Shown piece by piece: positions 33,601 to 45,978 of a stretch of DNA of 64,000 nt. The position numbers were made by a program, and so were the translations under genes. Positions within the stretch are counted from its first letter, which is position 1, and each line of letters begins with the position of its first letter. The notes beneath the pieces are model-generated. The model was not told where the DNA came from. It saw only the letters and a list, made by a program, of their open reading frames with translations, and did no database searches. The stretch comes from Hyperoodon ampullatus. Taxonomy: Eukaryota > Chordata > Mammalia > Artiodactyla > Ziphiidae. The DNA lies in contig OX457070.1 of NCBI GenBank assembly GCA_949752795.1, forward strand, positions 25,568,588-25,632,587. Reading direction: 5' to 3'.

Positions 33601-35368
33601 CGTACTATGCACACTGCAACTTTGATATTGGTGACCTAGTGCGAAAAGCACTATTTTCCCCACTGGAGGGCAGAAGGCCTGTGGTGTCAAATTTCCCTGA
33701 GACAGGTCTGTTCTCTGTCTTCTCTTCACAGCTAGAGTGCCTTCACGGAGAACACAGTGTCCTTGGAGAAACAGAGAGTGTCCTGTGCATTCCAGGCGGC
33801 ATCCCAGATCACCCATTGCGAAAGGGAACTCTCGACCTCTCTCCAGGGTTCAAAGAATCGATCGGATGGCCCATTCACACATTGAGGCGTTCAGCCGGTT
33901 TTCCACTGCCTTCTGGAGAAGTACTGCTGGATCTCTAGTATGCTTGTCCTACGGCACCCAGGTCCTCACAGTGTCCCAGGGAACAACACTGCGTACAGTA
34001 TCACCCTTCCTGGCTGACTGAGCAGCACCATGCTACCTAAGGCCTCCGGATCACCAATTGGAAAGCACTGTGAAAGGCAACCCTGTGCTTTTTCTCCAGA
34101 GAGCTCGATGGCCAAAACATTCAACAGACTCCCAGAACACAGCACTAGCTCGTCTTTCGTCGGTGTCATGTCAGTGGACCTCAGGGCAGAGCTTGAGCTG
34201 CAAGGATGACACACTCTCCTAAGTGTCCGTTCCGGGTGCCCTTACTTGGCGGACCTCTGCCTATGCCACGCACAAAGTAGAGAGGCCCTGCAGTTTTCTA
34301 AATGTAGATAGATTGCCCTGAACCCTACTACGCTTAGAGAAACTGCGAGGACACGTCGCAACCTCCCCAAAGCCTTACGTCCCATACACCAGCCACACGT
34401 TGCCCATCACAACTCACTCGGTTTCGAACTTCATCCAGGAAGTGGCCAGAGTGCCCCCTTCTGTCTGTTTTGGCTCGCTGGAAACTGAACGTACTCGGGC
34501 AGTTTGGAACGTGCAGCTTGGCAATGTATGTGCATGGTCGCACGTCCCAGCTGTAAGCAGGACCGCTGCAGCCTCCATGCCGCCTGAAATATAGTGCTGC
34601 TGCCAGTCTCACGTCCTGGATTGCCCTACGTAGGAAAAGGGCGTTTCCCTGAGGGCAATACGGTGCTTCCAGTTCCCTGCAAGAGGCATGGGAAAGGCGC
34701 CAATGCCTAAAGGGAAAACGACACTGCCTGCCAGGCTCTTACTATGGTCCATGTATTGCATTTGGAAGATTGGGCATACATCATTCGCCAGGAAAACCTA
34801 GTCCATGGAGTGCCTTCACGTTAGTGAGCTTCTCGGAACTCTGGCATTACTGCGTCCTCTGCATCTCCCAGGAAAGAACACTGAGACCTGAGTAGCCCTT
34901 CCTGGGCGACTTCAGAACCCTCAGGGATCTTGGGCCTCCGGGCATCTCTCCCTTAACGCGGAGTGGAAAGCAGCCCACTGCTTTCTTCGTTGGAGAGCTA
35001 GGTGTCTGAGCTTTCGAAAGTCCACCCAAACACGGGCCCAGCAGGTCTTTTAAGTGTATGGCCAGTGGCTCACAGCACTGCACCAGGGCCACAATGAAAA
35101 AACACGCTCCTCAGGGTTTGTCTCGGGAAGCCTCACTGGCCCTCTCTCTAAGCCAAGCAGGCCGTTGACCTTCGAAGCAACCTGACAAAGGCACGGTTTG
35201 CCCCTGAAACGCCCAGAGCCCTTTTATAAGGTGTGCGGGCGTCGAAGCCTAACCCAAGTCAGTGGGGACGTCACGCCACTCGCCGCAGGCAGAACTGCCT
35301 TGCTACGAAGTTTCAACGGGGAAGGACAGGGGGCCGCTTCCGACCCTTTGACTGTGGCAGAAACTACA
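33601..35368 (+). repeat. Satellite unit 20, class A, tetramer position b
   Basis: 1,768 bp. AGAACACAGTG, AAAGAATCG, ACAGTATCACC and GATTGCCCTG. TTCAGAACCC near 34,912 and GTGTATGGCC near 35,055. CRE-like site intact. Confidence 0.95.
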
Positions 35369-37137
35369 CGTACTATGCACACTGCAACTTTGATATTGGT
35401 GACCTAGTGCGAAAAGCACTATTTTCCCCACTGGAGGGCAGAAGGCCTGTGGTGTCAAATTTCCCTGAGACAGGGCTGTTCTCTGTCTTCTCTTCACAGC
35501 TAGAGTGCCTTCACGGAGAGAAGAGTGTCCTTGGAGAAACAGAGAGCGTCCTGTGCATTCCAGGCGGCATCCCAGATCACCCATTGCGAAAGGGAAATCT
35601 CGACCTCTCTCCAGGGTTCAAAGGATCGATCGGATGGCCCATTCACACATTGAGGCGTTCAGCGGTTTTTCCACTGCCTTCTGGAGAAGTACTGCTGGAT
35701 CTCTAGTATGCTTGTCCTACGGCACCCAGGTCCTCACAGTGTCCCAGGGAACAACACTGCATACAGGATCACCCTTCGTGGCTGACTGAGCAGCACCATG
35801 CTACCTAAGGCCTCCGGATCACCAATTGGAAAGCACTGTGAAAGGCAACCCTGTGCTTTTTCTCCAGAGAGCTCGATGGCCAAAACATTCAACAGACTCC
35901 CAGAACACAGCACTAGCTCGTCTTTCGTAGGTGTCATGTCAGTGGACCTCAGGGCAGAGAGTGAGCTGCAAGGATAACACACTCCCCTAAGTGTCCGTTC
36001 CGGGTGCCCTCACTTGGCGGACCTCTGCCTATGCCACGCACAAAGTAGAGAGGCCCTGCAGTTTTCTAAATGTAGTTAGATTCCCCTTGAACCCTACTAC
36101 GCTTAGAGAAACTGCGAGGACACGTCGCAGCCTCCCCAAAGCCTTACGTCCCATACACCAGCCACACGATGCCCATCACAACTCACTCGGTTTTGAACTT
36201 CATCCAGGAAATGGCCAGAGTGCCCCCTTCTTTCTGTTTTGGCTCGCTGGAAACTGAACGAACTCGGGCAGTTTGGAACGTGCAGCTTGGCAATGTATGT
36301 GCATGGTCGCACGTCCCAGCTGTAAGCAGGACCGCTGCAGCCTCCATGCCGCCTGAAATATAGTGCTGTTGCCAGTCTCACGTCCTGGATTGCCCTACGT
36401 CGGAAATGGGCGTTTCCCTGAGGGCAATACGGTGCTTCCAGTTCCCTGCAAGAGGCATGGGAAAGGCGCCAATGCCTAAAGGGAAAACGACACTGCCTGC
36501 CAGGCTCTTACTATGGTCCATGTATTGCATTTGGAAGATTGGGCATACATCATTCGCCAGGAAAACCTAGTCCATGGAGTGCCTTCACGTTAGTGAGCTT
36601 CTCGGAACTCTGGCATTACTGCGTCCTCCGCATCTCCCAGGAAAGAACACTGAGACCTGAGTAGCCCTTCCTGGGCGACTTCACAACCCTCAGGGATCTT
36701 GGGCCTCCGGGCATCTCTCCCTTAACGCGGAGTGGAAAGCAGCCCACTGCTTTCTGCGTTGGAGAGCTAGGTGTCTGAGCTTTCGAAAGTCCACCCAAAC
36801 ACGGGCCCAGCAGGTCTTTTAAGTGTACGGCCAGTGGCTCACAGCACTGCACCAGGGCCACAATGAGAAAACACGCTCCTCAGGGTTTGTCTCGGGAAGC
36901 CTCACTGGCCCTCTCTCTAAGCCAAGCAGGCCGTTGACCTTCGAAGCAACCTGACAAAGGCACGGTTTGCCCCTGAAACGCCCAGAGCCCTTTTATAAGG
37001 TGTGCGGGCGTCGAAGCCTAACCCAAGTCAGTGGGGACGTCACGCCACTCGCCGCAGGCAGAACTGCCTTGCTACGAAGTTTCAACGGGGAAGGACAGGG
37101 GGCCGCTTCCGACCCTTTGACTGTGGCAGAAACTACA
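35369..37137 (+). repeat. Satellite unit 21, class B, tetramer position c
   Basis: 1,769 bp. GGAGAGAAGAG, TGTAGTTAG, GGAAATGGCC and CTGTTGCC. ACGTCGGAAATGG breaks the TACGTA palindrome. CTGCGTTGG removes the CENP-B-like TTCG. CRE-like site intact. Confidence 0.95.
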
Positions 37138-38905
37138 CGTACTATGCACACTGCAACTTTGATATTGGTGACCTAGTGCGAAAAGCACTATTTTCCCCAC
37201 TGGAGGGCAGAAGGCCTGTGGTGTCAAATTTCCCTGAGACAGGGCTGTTCTCTGTCTTCTCTTCACAGCTAGAGTGCCTTCACGGAGAGAAGAGTGTCCT
37301 TGGAGAAACAGAGAGCGTCCTGTGCATTCCAGGCGGCATCCCAGATCACCCATTGCGAAAGGGAAATCTCGACCTCTCTCCAGGGTTCAAAGGAACGGTC
37401 GGATGGCCCATTCACACATTGAGGCGTTCAGCGGTTTTTCCACTGCCTTCTGGAGAAGTACTGCTGGATCTCTAGTATGCTTGTCCTACGGCACCCAGGT
37501 CCTCACAGTGTCCCAGGGAACAACACTGCATACAGTATCACCCTTCCTGGCTGACTGAGCAGCACCATGCTACCTAAGGCCTCCGGATCACCAATTGGAA
37601 AGCACTGTGAAAGGCAACCCTGTGCTTTTTCTCCAGAGAGCTCGAAGGCCAAAACATTCAACAGACTCCCAGAACACAGCACTAGCTCGTCTTTCGTAGG
37701 TGTCATGTCAGTGGACCTCAGGGCAGAGCTTGAGCTGCAAGGATGACACACTCTCCTAAGTGTCCGTTCCGGGTGCCCTTACTTGGCGGACCTCTGCCTA
37801 TGCCACGCACAAAGTAGAGAGGCCCTGCAGTTTTCTAAATGTAGATAGATTCCCCTGAACCCTACTACGCTTAGAGAAACTGCGAGGACACGTCGCAACC
37901 TCCCCAAAGGCTTACGTCCCATACACCAGCCACACGTTGCCCATCACAACTCACTCGGTTTCGAACTTCATCCAGGAAGTGGCCAGAGTGCCCCCTTCTG
38001 TCTGTTTTGGCTCGCTGGAAACTGAACGTACTCGGGCAGTTTGGAACGTGCAGCTTGGCAATGTATGTGCATGGTCGCACGTCCCAGCTGTAAGCAGGAC
38101 CGCTGCAGCCTCCATGCCGCCTGAAATATAGTGCTGCTGCCAGTCTCACGTCCTGGATTGCCCTACGTAGGAAAAGGGCGTTTCCCTGAGGGCAATACGG
38201 TGCTTCCAGTTCCCTGCAAGAGGCATGGGAAAGGCGCCAATGCCTAAAGGGAAAACGACACTGCCTGCCAGGCTCTTACTATGGTCCATGTATTGCATTT
38301 GGAAGATTGGGCATACATCATTCACCAGGAAAACCTAGTCCATGGAGTGCCTTCACGTTAGTGAGCTTCTCGGAACTCTGGCATTACTGCGTCCTCCGCA
38401 TCTCCCAGGAAAGAACACTGAGACCTGAGTAGCCCTTCCTGGGCGACTTCACAACCCTCAGGGATCTTGGGCCTCCGGGCATCTCTCCCTTAACGCGGAG
38501 TGGAAAGCAGCCCCCTGCTTTCTTCGTTGGAGAGCTAGGTGTCTGAGCTTTCGAAAGTCCACCCAAACACGGGCCCAGCAGGTCTTTTAAGTGTACGGCC
38601 AGTGGCTCACAGCATTGCACCAGGGCCACAATGAGAAAACACGCTCCTCAGGGTTTGTCTCGGGAAGCCTCACTGGCCGTCTCTCTAAGCCAAGCAGGGC
38701 GTTGACCTTCGAAGCAACCTGACAAAGGCACGGTTTGCCCCTGAAACGCCCAGAGCCCTTTTATAAGGTGTGCGGGCGTCGAAGCCTAACCCAAGTCAGT
38801 GGGGACATCACGCCACTCGCCGCAGGCAAAACTGCTTTGCTACGATGTTTCAACTGGGAAGGACAGGGGGCCGCTTCCGACCCTTTGACTGTGGCAGAAA
38901 CTACA
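37138..38905 (+). repeat. Satellite unit 22, class A, tetramer position d
   Basis: 1,768 bp. GGAACGGTCGG replaces GGATCGATCGG, removing the GATCGATC palindrome. GCTCGAAGGCC near 37,642. Tail with CCCCCTGC, CAGCATTGC and GACATCAC. Confidence 0.95.
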
Positions 38906-40673
38906 CGTACTATGCACACTGCAACTTTGATATTGGTGACCTAGGGCGAAAAGCACTATTTTCCCCAATGGAGGGCAGAAGGCCTGTGGTGTCAAATTTC
39001 CCTGAGACAGGGCTGTTCTCTGTCTTCTCTTCACAGCTAGAGTGCCTTCACGGAGAACAGAGTGTCCTTGGAGAAACAGAGAGCATCCTGTGCATTCCAG
39101 TCGGCATCCCAGATCACCCATAGCGAAAGGGAACTCTCGACCTCTCTCCAGGGTTCAAAGAATCGATCGGATGGCCCATTCACACTTTGAGGCGTTCAGC
39201 CGGTTTTCCACTGCCTTCTGGAGAAGTACTGCTGGATCTCTAGTATGCTTGTCCTACGGCACCCAGGTCCTCACAGTGTCCCAGGGAACAACACTGCATA
39301 CAGGATCACCCTTCGTGGCTGACTGAGCAGCACCATGCTACCTAAGGCCTCCGGATCACCAATTGGAAAGCACTGTGAAAGGCAACCCTGTGCTTTTTCT
39401 CCAGAGAGCTCGATGGCCAAAACATTCAACAGACTCCCAGAACACAGCACTAGCTCTTCTTTCGTAGGTGTCATGTCAGTGGACCTCAGGGCAGAGCTTG
39501 AGCTGCAAGGATGACACACTCTCCTAAGTGTCCGTTCCGGGTGCCCTTACTTGGCGGACCTCTGCCTATGCCACGCACAAAGTAGAGAGGCCCTGCAGTT
39601 TTCTAAATGTAGATAGATTCCCCTGAACCCTACTACCCTTAGAGAAACTGCGAGGACACGTCGCAACCTCCCCAAAGGCTTACGTCCCATACACCAGCCA
39701 CACGATGCCCATCACAACTCACTCGGTTTCGAACTTCATCCAGGAAGTGGCCAGAGTGCCCCCTTCTGTTTGTTTTGGCTCGCTGGAAACTGAACGTACT
39801 CGGGCAGTTTGAAACGTGCAGCTTGGCAATGTATGTGCATGATCGCACGTCCCAGCTGTAAGCAGGACCGCTGCAGCCTCCATGCCGCCTGAAATATAGT
39901 GCTGCTGCCAGTCTCACGTCCTGCATTGCCCTACGTAGGAAAAGGGCGTTTCCCTGAGGGCAATACGGTGCTTCCAGTTCCCTGCAAGAGGCATGGGAAA
40001 GGCGCCAATGCCTAAAGGGAAAACGACACTGCCTGCCAGGCTCTTACTATGGTCCATGTATTGCATTTGGAAGATTGGGCATACATCCTTCGCCAGGAAA
40101 ACCTAGTCCATGGAGTGCCTTCACGTTAGTGAGCTTCTCGGAACTCTGGCATTACTGCGTCCTCCGCATCTCCCAGGAAAGAACACTGAGACCTGAGTAG
40201 CCCTTCCTGGGCGACTTCACAACCCTCAGGGATCTTGGGCCTCCGGGCATCTCTCCCTTAACGCGGAGTGGAAAGCAGCCCACTGCTTTCTTCGTTGGAG
40301 AGCTAAGTGTCTGAGCTTTCGAAAGTCCACCCAAACACGGGCCCAGCAGGTCTTTTAAGTGTACGGCCAGTGGCTCACAGCACTGCACCAGGGCCACAAT
40401 GAGAAAACACGCTCCTCAGGGTTTGTCTCGGGAAGCCTCACTGGCCGTCTCTCTAAGCCAAGCAGGGCGTTGACCTTCGAAGCAACCTGACAAAGGCACG
40501 GTTTGCCCCTGAAACGCCCAGAGCCCTTTTATAAGGTGTGCGGGCGTCGAAGCCTAACCCAAGTCATTGGGGACATCACGCCACTCGCCGCAGGCAAAAC
40601 TGCTTTGCTACGAAGTTTCAACTGGGAAGGACACGGGGCCACTTCCGACCCTTTGACTGTGGCAGAAACTACA
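38906..40673 (+). repeat. Satellite unit 23, class A, tetramer position a
   Basis: 1,768 bp, near-copy of units 19 and 27 except for a three-site patch at 39,161-39,189 matching units 34 and 36. Private GTTTGAAACG near 39,807, and CTGCATTGCC near 39,922 that creates a minus-strand ATG. Confidence 0.95.
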
Positions 40674-42441
40674 CGTACTATGCACACTGCAACTTTGATA
40701 TTGGTGACCTAGTGCGAAAAGCACTATTTTCCCCACTGGAGGGCAGAAGGCCTGTGGTGTCAAATTTCCCTGAGACAGGTCTGTTCTCTGTCTTCTCTTC
40801 ACAGCTAGAGTGCCTTCACGGAGAACACAGTGTCCTTGGAGAAACAGAGAGTGTCCTGTGCATTCCAGGCGGCATCCCAGATCACCCATTGCGAAAGGGA
40901 ACTCTCGACCTCTCTCCAGGGTTCAAAGAATCGATCGGATGGCCCATTCACACATTGAGGCGTTCAGCCGGTTTTCCACTGCCTTCTGGAGAAGTACTGC
41001 TGGATCTCTAGTATGCTTGTCCTACGGCACCCAGGTCCTCACAGTGTCCCAGGGAACAACACTGCGTACAGTATCACCCTTCCTGGCTGACTGAGCAGCA
41101 CCATGCTACCTAAGGCCTCCGGATCACCAATTGGAAAGCACTGTGAAAGGCAACCCTGTGCTTTTTCTCCAGAGAGCTCGATGGCCAAAACATTCAACAG
41201 ACTCCCAGAACACAGCACTAGCTCGTCTTTCGTCGGTGTCATGTCAGTGGACCTCAGGGCAGAGCTTGAGCTGCAAGGATGACACACTCTCCTAAGTGTC
41301 CGTTCCGGGTGCCCTTACTTGGCGGACCTCTGCCTATGCCACGCACAAAGTAGAGAGGCCCTGCAGTTTTCTAAATGTAGATAGATTGCCCTGAACCCTA
41401 CTACGCTTAGAGAAACTGCGAGGACACGTCGCAACCTCCCCAAAGCCTTACGTCCCATACACCAGCCACACGTTGCCCATCACAACTCACTCGGTTTCGA
41501 ACTTCATCCAGGAAGTGGCCAGAGTGCCCCCTTCTGTCTGTTTTGGCTCGCTGGAAACTGAACGTACTCGGGCAGTTTGGAACGTGCAGCTTGGCAATGT
41601 ATGTGCATGGTCGCACGTCCCAGCTGTAAGCAGGACCGCTGCAGCCTCCATGCCGCCTGAAATATAGTGCTGCTGCCAGTCTCACGTCCTGGATTGCCCT
41701 ACGTAGGAAAAGGGCGTTTCCCTGAGGGCAATACGGTGCTTCCAGTTCCCTGCAAGAGGCATGGGAAAGGCGCCAATGCCTAAAGGGAAAACGACACTGC
41801 CTGCCAGGCTCTTACTATGGTCCATGTATTGCATTTGGAAGATTGGGCATACATCATTCGCCAGGAAAACCTAGTCCATGGAGTGCCTTCACGTTAGTGA
41901 GCTTCTCGGAACTCTGGCATTACTGCGTCCTCTGCATCTCCCAGGAAAGAACACTGAGACCTGAGTAGCCCTTCCTGGGCGACTTCAGAACCCTCAGGGA
42001 TCTTGGGCCTCCGGGCATCTCTCCCTTAACGCGGAGTGGAAAGAAGCCCACTGCTTTCTTCGTTGGAGAGCTAGGTGTCTGAGCTTTCGAAAGTCCACCC
42101 AAACACGGGCCCAGCAGGTCTTTTAAGTGTATGGCCAGTGGCTCACAGCACTGCACCAGGGCCACAATGAAAAAACACGCTCCTCAGGGTTTGTCTCGGG
42201 AAGCCTCACTGGCCCTCTCTCTAAGCCAAGCAGGCCGTTGACCTTCGAAGCAACCTGACAAAGGCACGGTTTGCCCCTGAAACGCCCAGAGCCCTTTTAT
42301 AAGGTGTGCGGGCGTCGAAGCCTAACCCAAGTCAGTGGGGACGTCACGCCACTCGCCGCAGGCAGAACTGCCTTGCTACGAAGTTTCAACGGGGAAGGAC
42401 AGGGGGCCGCTTCCGACCCTTTGACTGTGGCAGAAACTACA
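40674..42441 (+). repeat. Satellite unit 24, class A, tetramer position b
   Basis: 1,768 bp, near-copy of unit 20, sharing CGTCGGTGTC near 41,232. Private AAGAAGCCC near 42,042. Confidence 0.95.
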
Positions 42442-44210
42442 CGTACTATGCACACTGCAACTTTGATATTGGTGACCTAGTGCGAAAAGCACTATTTTCC
42501 CCACTGGAGGGCAGAAGGCCTGTGGTGTCAAATTTCCCTGAGACAGGGCTGTTCTCTGTCTTCTCTTCACAGCTAGAGTGCCTTCACGGAGAGAAGAGTG
42601 TCCTTGGAGAAACAGAGAGCGTCCTGTGCATTCCAGGCGGCATCCCAGATCACCCATTGCGAAAGGGAAATCTCGACCTCTCTCCAGGGTTCAAAGGATC
42701 GATCGGATGGCCCATTCACACATTGAGGCGTTCAGCGGTTTTTCCACTGCCTTCTGGAGAAGTACTGCTGGATCTCTAGTATGCTTGTCCTACGGCACCC
42801 AGGTCCTCACAGTGTCCCAGGGAACAACACTGCATACAGGATCACCCTTCGTGGCTGACTGAGCAGCACCATGCTACCTAAGGCCTCCGGATCACCAATT
42901 GGAAAGCACTGTGAAAGGCAACCCTGTGCTTTTTCTCCAGAGAGCTCGATGGCCAAAACATTCAACAGACTCCCAGAACACAGCACTAGCTCGTCTTTCG
43001 TAGGTGTCATGTCAGTGGACCTCAGGGCAGAGAGTGAGCTGCAAGGATAACACACTCCCCTAAGTGTCCGTTCCGGGTGCCCTCACTTGGCGGACCTCTG
43101 CCTATGCCACGCACAAAGTAGAGAGGCCCTGCAGTTTTCTAAATGTAGTTAGATTCCCCTTGAACCCTACTACGCTTAGAGAAACTGCGAGGACACGTCG
43201 CAGCCTCCCCAAAGCCTTACGTCCCATACACCAGCCACACGATGCCCATCACAACTCACTCGGTTTTGAACTTCATCCAGGAAATGGCCAGAGTGCCCCC
43301 TTCTTTCTGTTTTGGCTCGCTGGAAACTGAACGAACTCGGGCAGTTTGGAACGTGCAGCTTGGCAATGTATGTGCATGGTCGCACGTCCCAGCTGTAAGC
43401 AGGACCGCTGCAGCCTCCATGCCGCCTGAAATATAGTGCTGTTGCCAGTCTCACGTCCTGGATTGCCCTACGTCGGAAATGGGCGTTTCCCTGAGGGCAA
43501 TACGGTGCTTCCAGTTCCCTGCAAGAGGCATGGGAAAGGCGCCAATGCCTAAAGGGAAAACGACACTGCCTGCCAGGCTCTTACTATGGTCCATGTATTG
43601 CATTTGGAAGATTGGGCATACATCATTCGCCAGGAAAACCTAGTCCATGGAGTGCCTTCACGTTAGTGAGCTTCTCGGAACTCTGGCATTACTGCGTCCT
43701 CCGCATCTCCCAGGAAAGAACACTGAGACCTGAGTAGCCCTTCCTGGGCGACTTCACAACCCTCAGGGATCTTGGGCCTCCGGGCATCTCTCCCTTAACG
43801 CGGAGTGGAAAGCAGCCCACTGCTTTCTGCGTTGGAGAGCTAGGTGTCTGAGCTTTCGAAAGTCCACCCAAACACGGGCCCAGCAGGTCTTTTAAGTGTA
43901 CGGCCAGTGGCTCACAGCACTGCACCAGGGCCACAATGAGAAAACACGCTCCTCAGGGTTTGTCTCGGGAAGCCTCACTGGCCCTCTCTCTAAGCCAAGC
44001 AGGCCGTTGACCTTCGAAGCAACCTGACAAAGGCACGGTTTGCCCCTGAAACGCCCAGAGCCCTTTTATAAGGTGTGCGGGCGTCGAAGCCTAACCCAAG
44101 TCAGTGGGGACGTCACGCCACTCGCCGCAGGCAGAACTGCCTTGCTACGAAGTTTCAACGGGGAAGGACAGGGGGCCGCTTCCGACCCTTTGACTGTGGC
44201 AGAAACTACA
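42442..44210 (+). repeat. Satellite unit 25, class B, tetramer position c
   Basis: 1,769 bp. I saw no difference from unit 21 in the stretches compared, including TGTAGTTAG, CTGTTGCC and ACGTCGGAAATGG. Confidence 0.95.
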
Positions 44211-45978
44211 CGTACTATGCACACTGCAACTTTGATATTGGTGACCTAGTGCGAAAAGCACTATTTTCCCCACTGGAGGGCAGAAGGCCTGTGGTGTCAA
44301 ATTTCCCTGAGACAGGGCTGTTCTCTGTCTTCTCTTCACAGCTAGAGTGCCTTCACGGAGAGAAGAGTGTCCTTGGAGAAACAGAGAGCGTCCTGTGCAT
44401 TCCAGGCGGCATCCCAGATCACCCATTGCGAAAGGGAAATCTCGACCTCTCTCCAGCGTTCAAAGGAACGGTCGGATGGCCCATTCACACATTGAGGCGT
44501 TCAGCGGTTTTTCCACTGCCTTCTGGAGAAGTACTGCTGGATCTCTAGTATGCTTGTCCTACGGCACCCAGGTCCTCACAGTGTCCCAGGGAACAACACT
44601 GCGTACAGGATCACCCTTCCTGGCTGACTGAGCAGCACCATGCTACCTAAGGCCTCCGGATCACCAATTGGAAAGCACTGTGAAAGGCAACCCTGTGCTT
44701 TTTCTCCAGAGAGCTCGAAGGCCAAAACATTCAACAGACTCCCAGAACACAGCACTAGCTCGTCTTTCGTAGGTGTCATGTCAGTGGACCTCAGGGCAGA
44801 GCTTGAGCTGCAAGGATGACACACTCTCCTAAGTGTCCGTTCCGGGTGCCCTTACTTGGCGGACCTCTGCCTATGCCACGCACAAAGTAGAGAGGCCCTG
44901 CAGTTTTCTAAATGTAGATAGATTCCCCTGAACCCTACTACGCTTAGAGAAACTGCGAGGACACGTCGCAACCTCCCCAAAGGCTTACGTCCCATACACC
45001 ACCCACACGTTGCCCATCACAACTCACTCGGTTTCGAACTTCATCCAGGAAGTGGCCAGAGTGCCCCCTTCTGTCTGTTTTGGCTCGCTGGAAACTGAAC
45101 GTACTCGGGCAGTTTGGAACGTGCAGCTTGGCAATGTATGTGCATGGTCGCACGTCCCAGCTGTAAGCAGGACCGCTGCAGCCTCCATGCCGCCTGAAAT
45201 ATAGTGCTGCTGCCAGTCTCACGTCCTGGATTGCCCTACGTAGGAAAAGGGCGTTTCCCTGAGGGCAATACGGTGCTTCCAGTTCCCTGCAAGAGGCATG
45301 GGAAAGGCGCCAATGCCTAAAGGGAAAACGACACTGCCTGCCAGGCTCTTACTATGGTCCATGTATTGCATTTGGAAGATTGGGCATACATCATTCACCA
45401 GGAAAACCTAGTCCATGGAGTGCCTTCACGTTAGTGAGCTTCTCGGAACTCTGGCATTACTGCGTCCTCCGCATCTCCCAGGAAAGAACACTGAGACCTG
45501 AGTAGCCCTTCCTGGGCGACTTCACAACCCTCAGGGATCTTGGGCCTCCGGGCATATCTCCCTTAACGCGGAGTGGAAAGCAGCCCCCTGCTTTCTTCGT
45601 TGGAGAGCTAGGTGTCTGAGCTTTCGAAAGTCCACCCAAACACGGGCCCAGCAGGTCTTTTAAGTGTACGGCCAGTGGCTCACAGCATTGCACCAGGGCC
45701 ACAATGAGAAAACACGCTCCTCAGGGTTTGTCTCGGGAAGCCTCACTGGCCGTCTCTCTAAGCCAAGCAGGGCGTTGACCTTCGAAGCAACCTGACAAAG
45801 GCACGGTTTGCCCCTGAAACGCCCAGAGCCCTTTTATAAGGTGTGCGGGCGTCGAAGCCTAACCCAAGTCAGTGGGGACATCACGCCACTCGCCGCAGGC
45901 AAAACTGCTTTGCTACGATGTTTCAACTGGGAAGGACAGGGGGCCGCTTCCGACCCTTTGACTGTGGCAGAAACTACA
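44211..45978 (+). repeat. Satellite unit 26, class A, tetramer position d
   Basis: 1,768 bp, near-copy of unit 22. Private CCAGCGTTC near 44,455, CACCACCCACACG near 44,998 and GGCATATCTC near 45,552. Lacks unit 22's ACAGTATCACC. Confidence 0.95.

Larger units (their letters stand above)
31833..38905 (+). repeat. Tetramer higher-order repeat delta, copy 1 (units 19-22)
   Basis: First of three adjacent 7,073-bp copies with class order A-A-B-A. Position-specific markers: unit a has CTACCCTTAG and CTCTTCTTTCG; unit b has GATTGCCCTG and ACAGTATCACC; unit c has TGTAGTTAG, CTGTTGCC and ACGTCGGAAATGG; unit d has GGAACGGTCGG and GCTCGAAGGCC. The tail of unit 18 from about 31.3 kb already matches the tail of unit 22, so the real junction is about 0.5 kb to the left of the phase point. 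Confidence 0.95.
38906..45978 (+). repeat. Tetramer higher-order repeat delta, copy 2 (units 23-26)
   Basis: Exactly 7,073 bp, like its neighbours, with all the position-specific markers of copy 1. Private differences are few: the three-site patch at 39,161-39,189, CTGCATTGCC near 39,923, AAGAAGCCC near 42,043, CCAGCGTTC near 44,456 and GGCATATCTC near 45,553. Confidence 0.96.
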
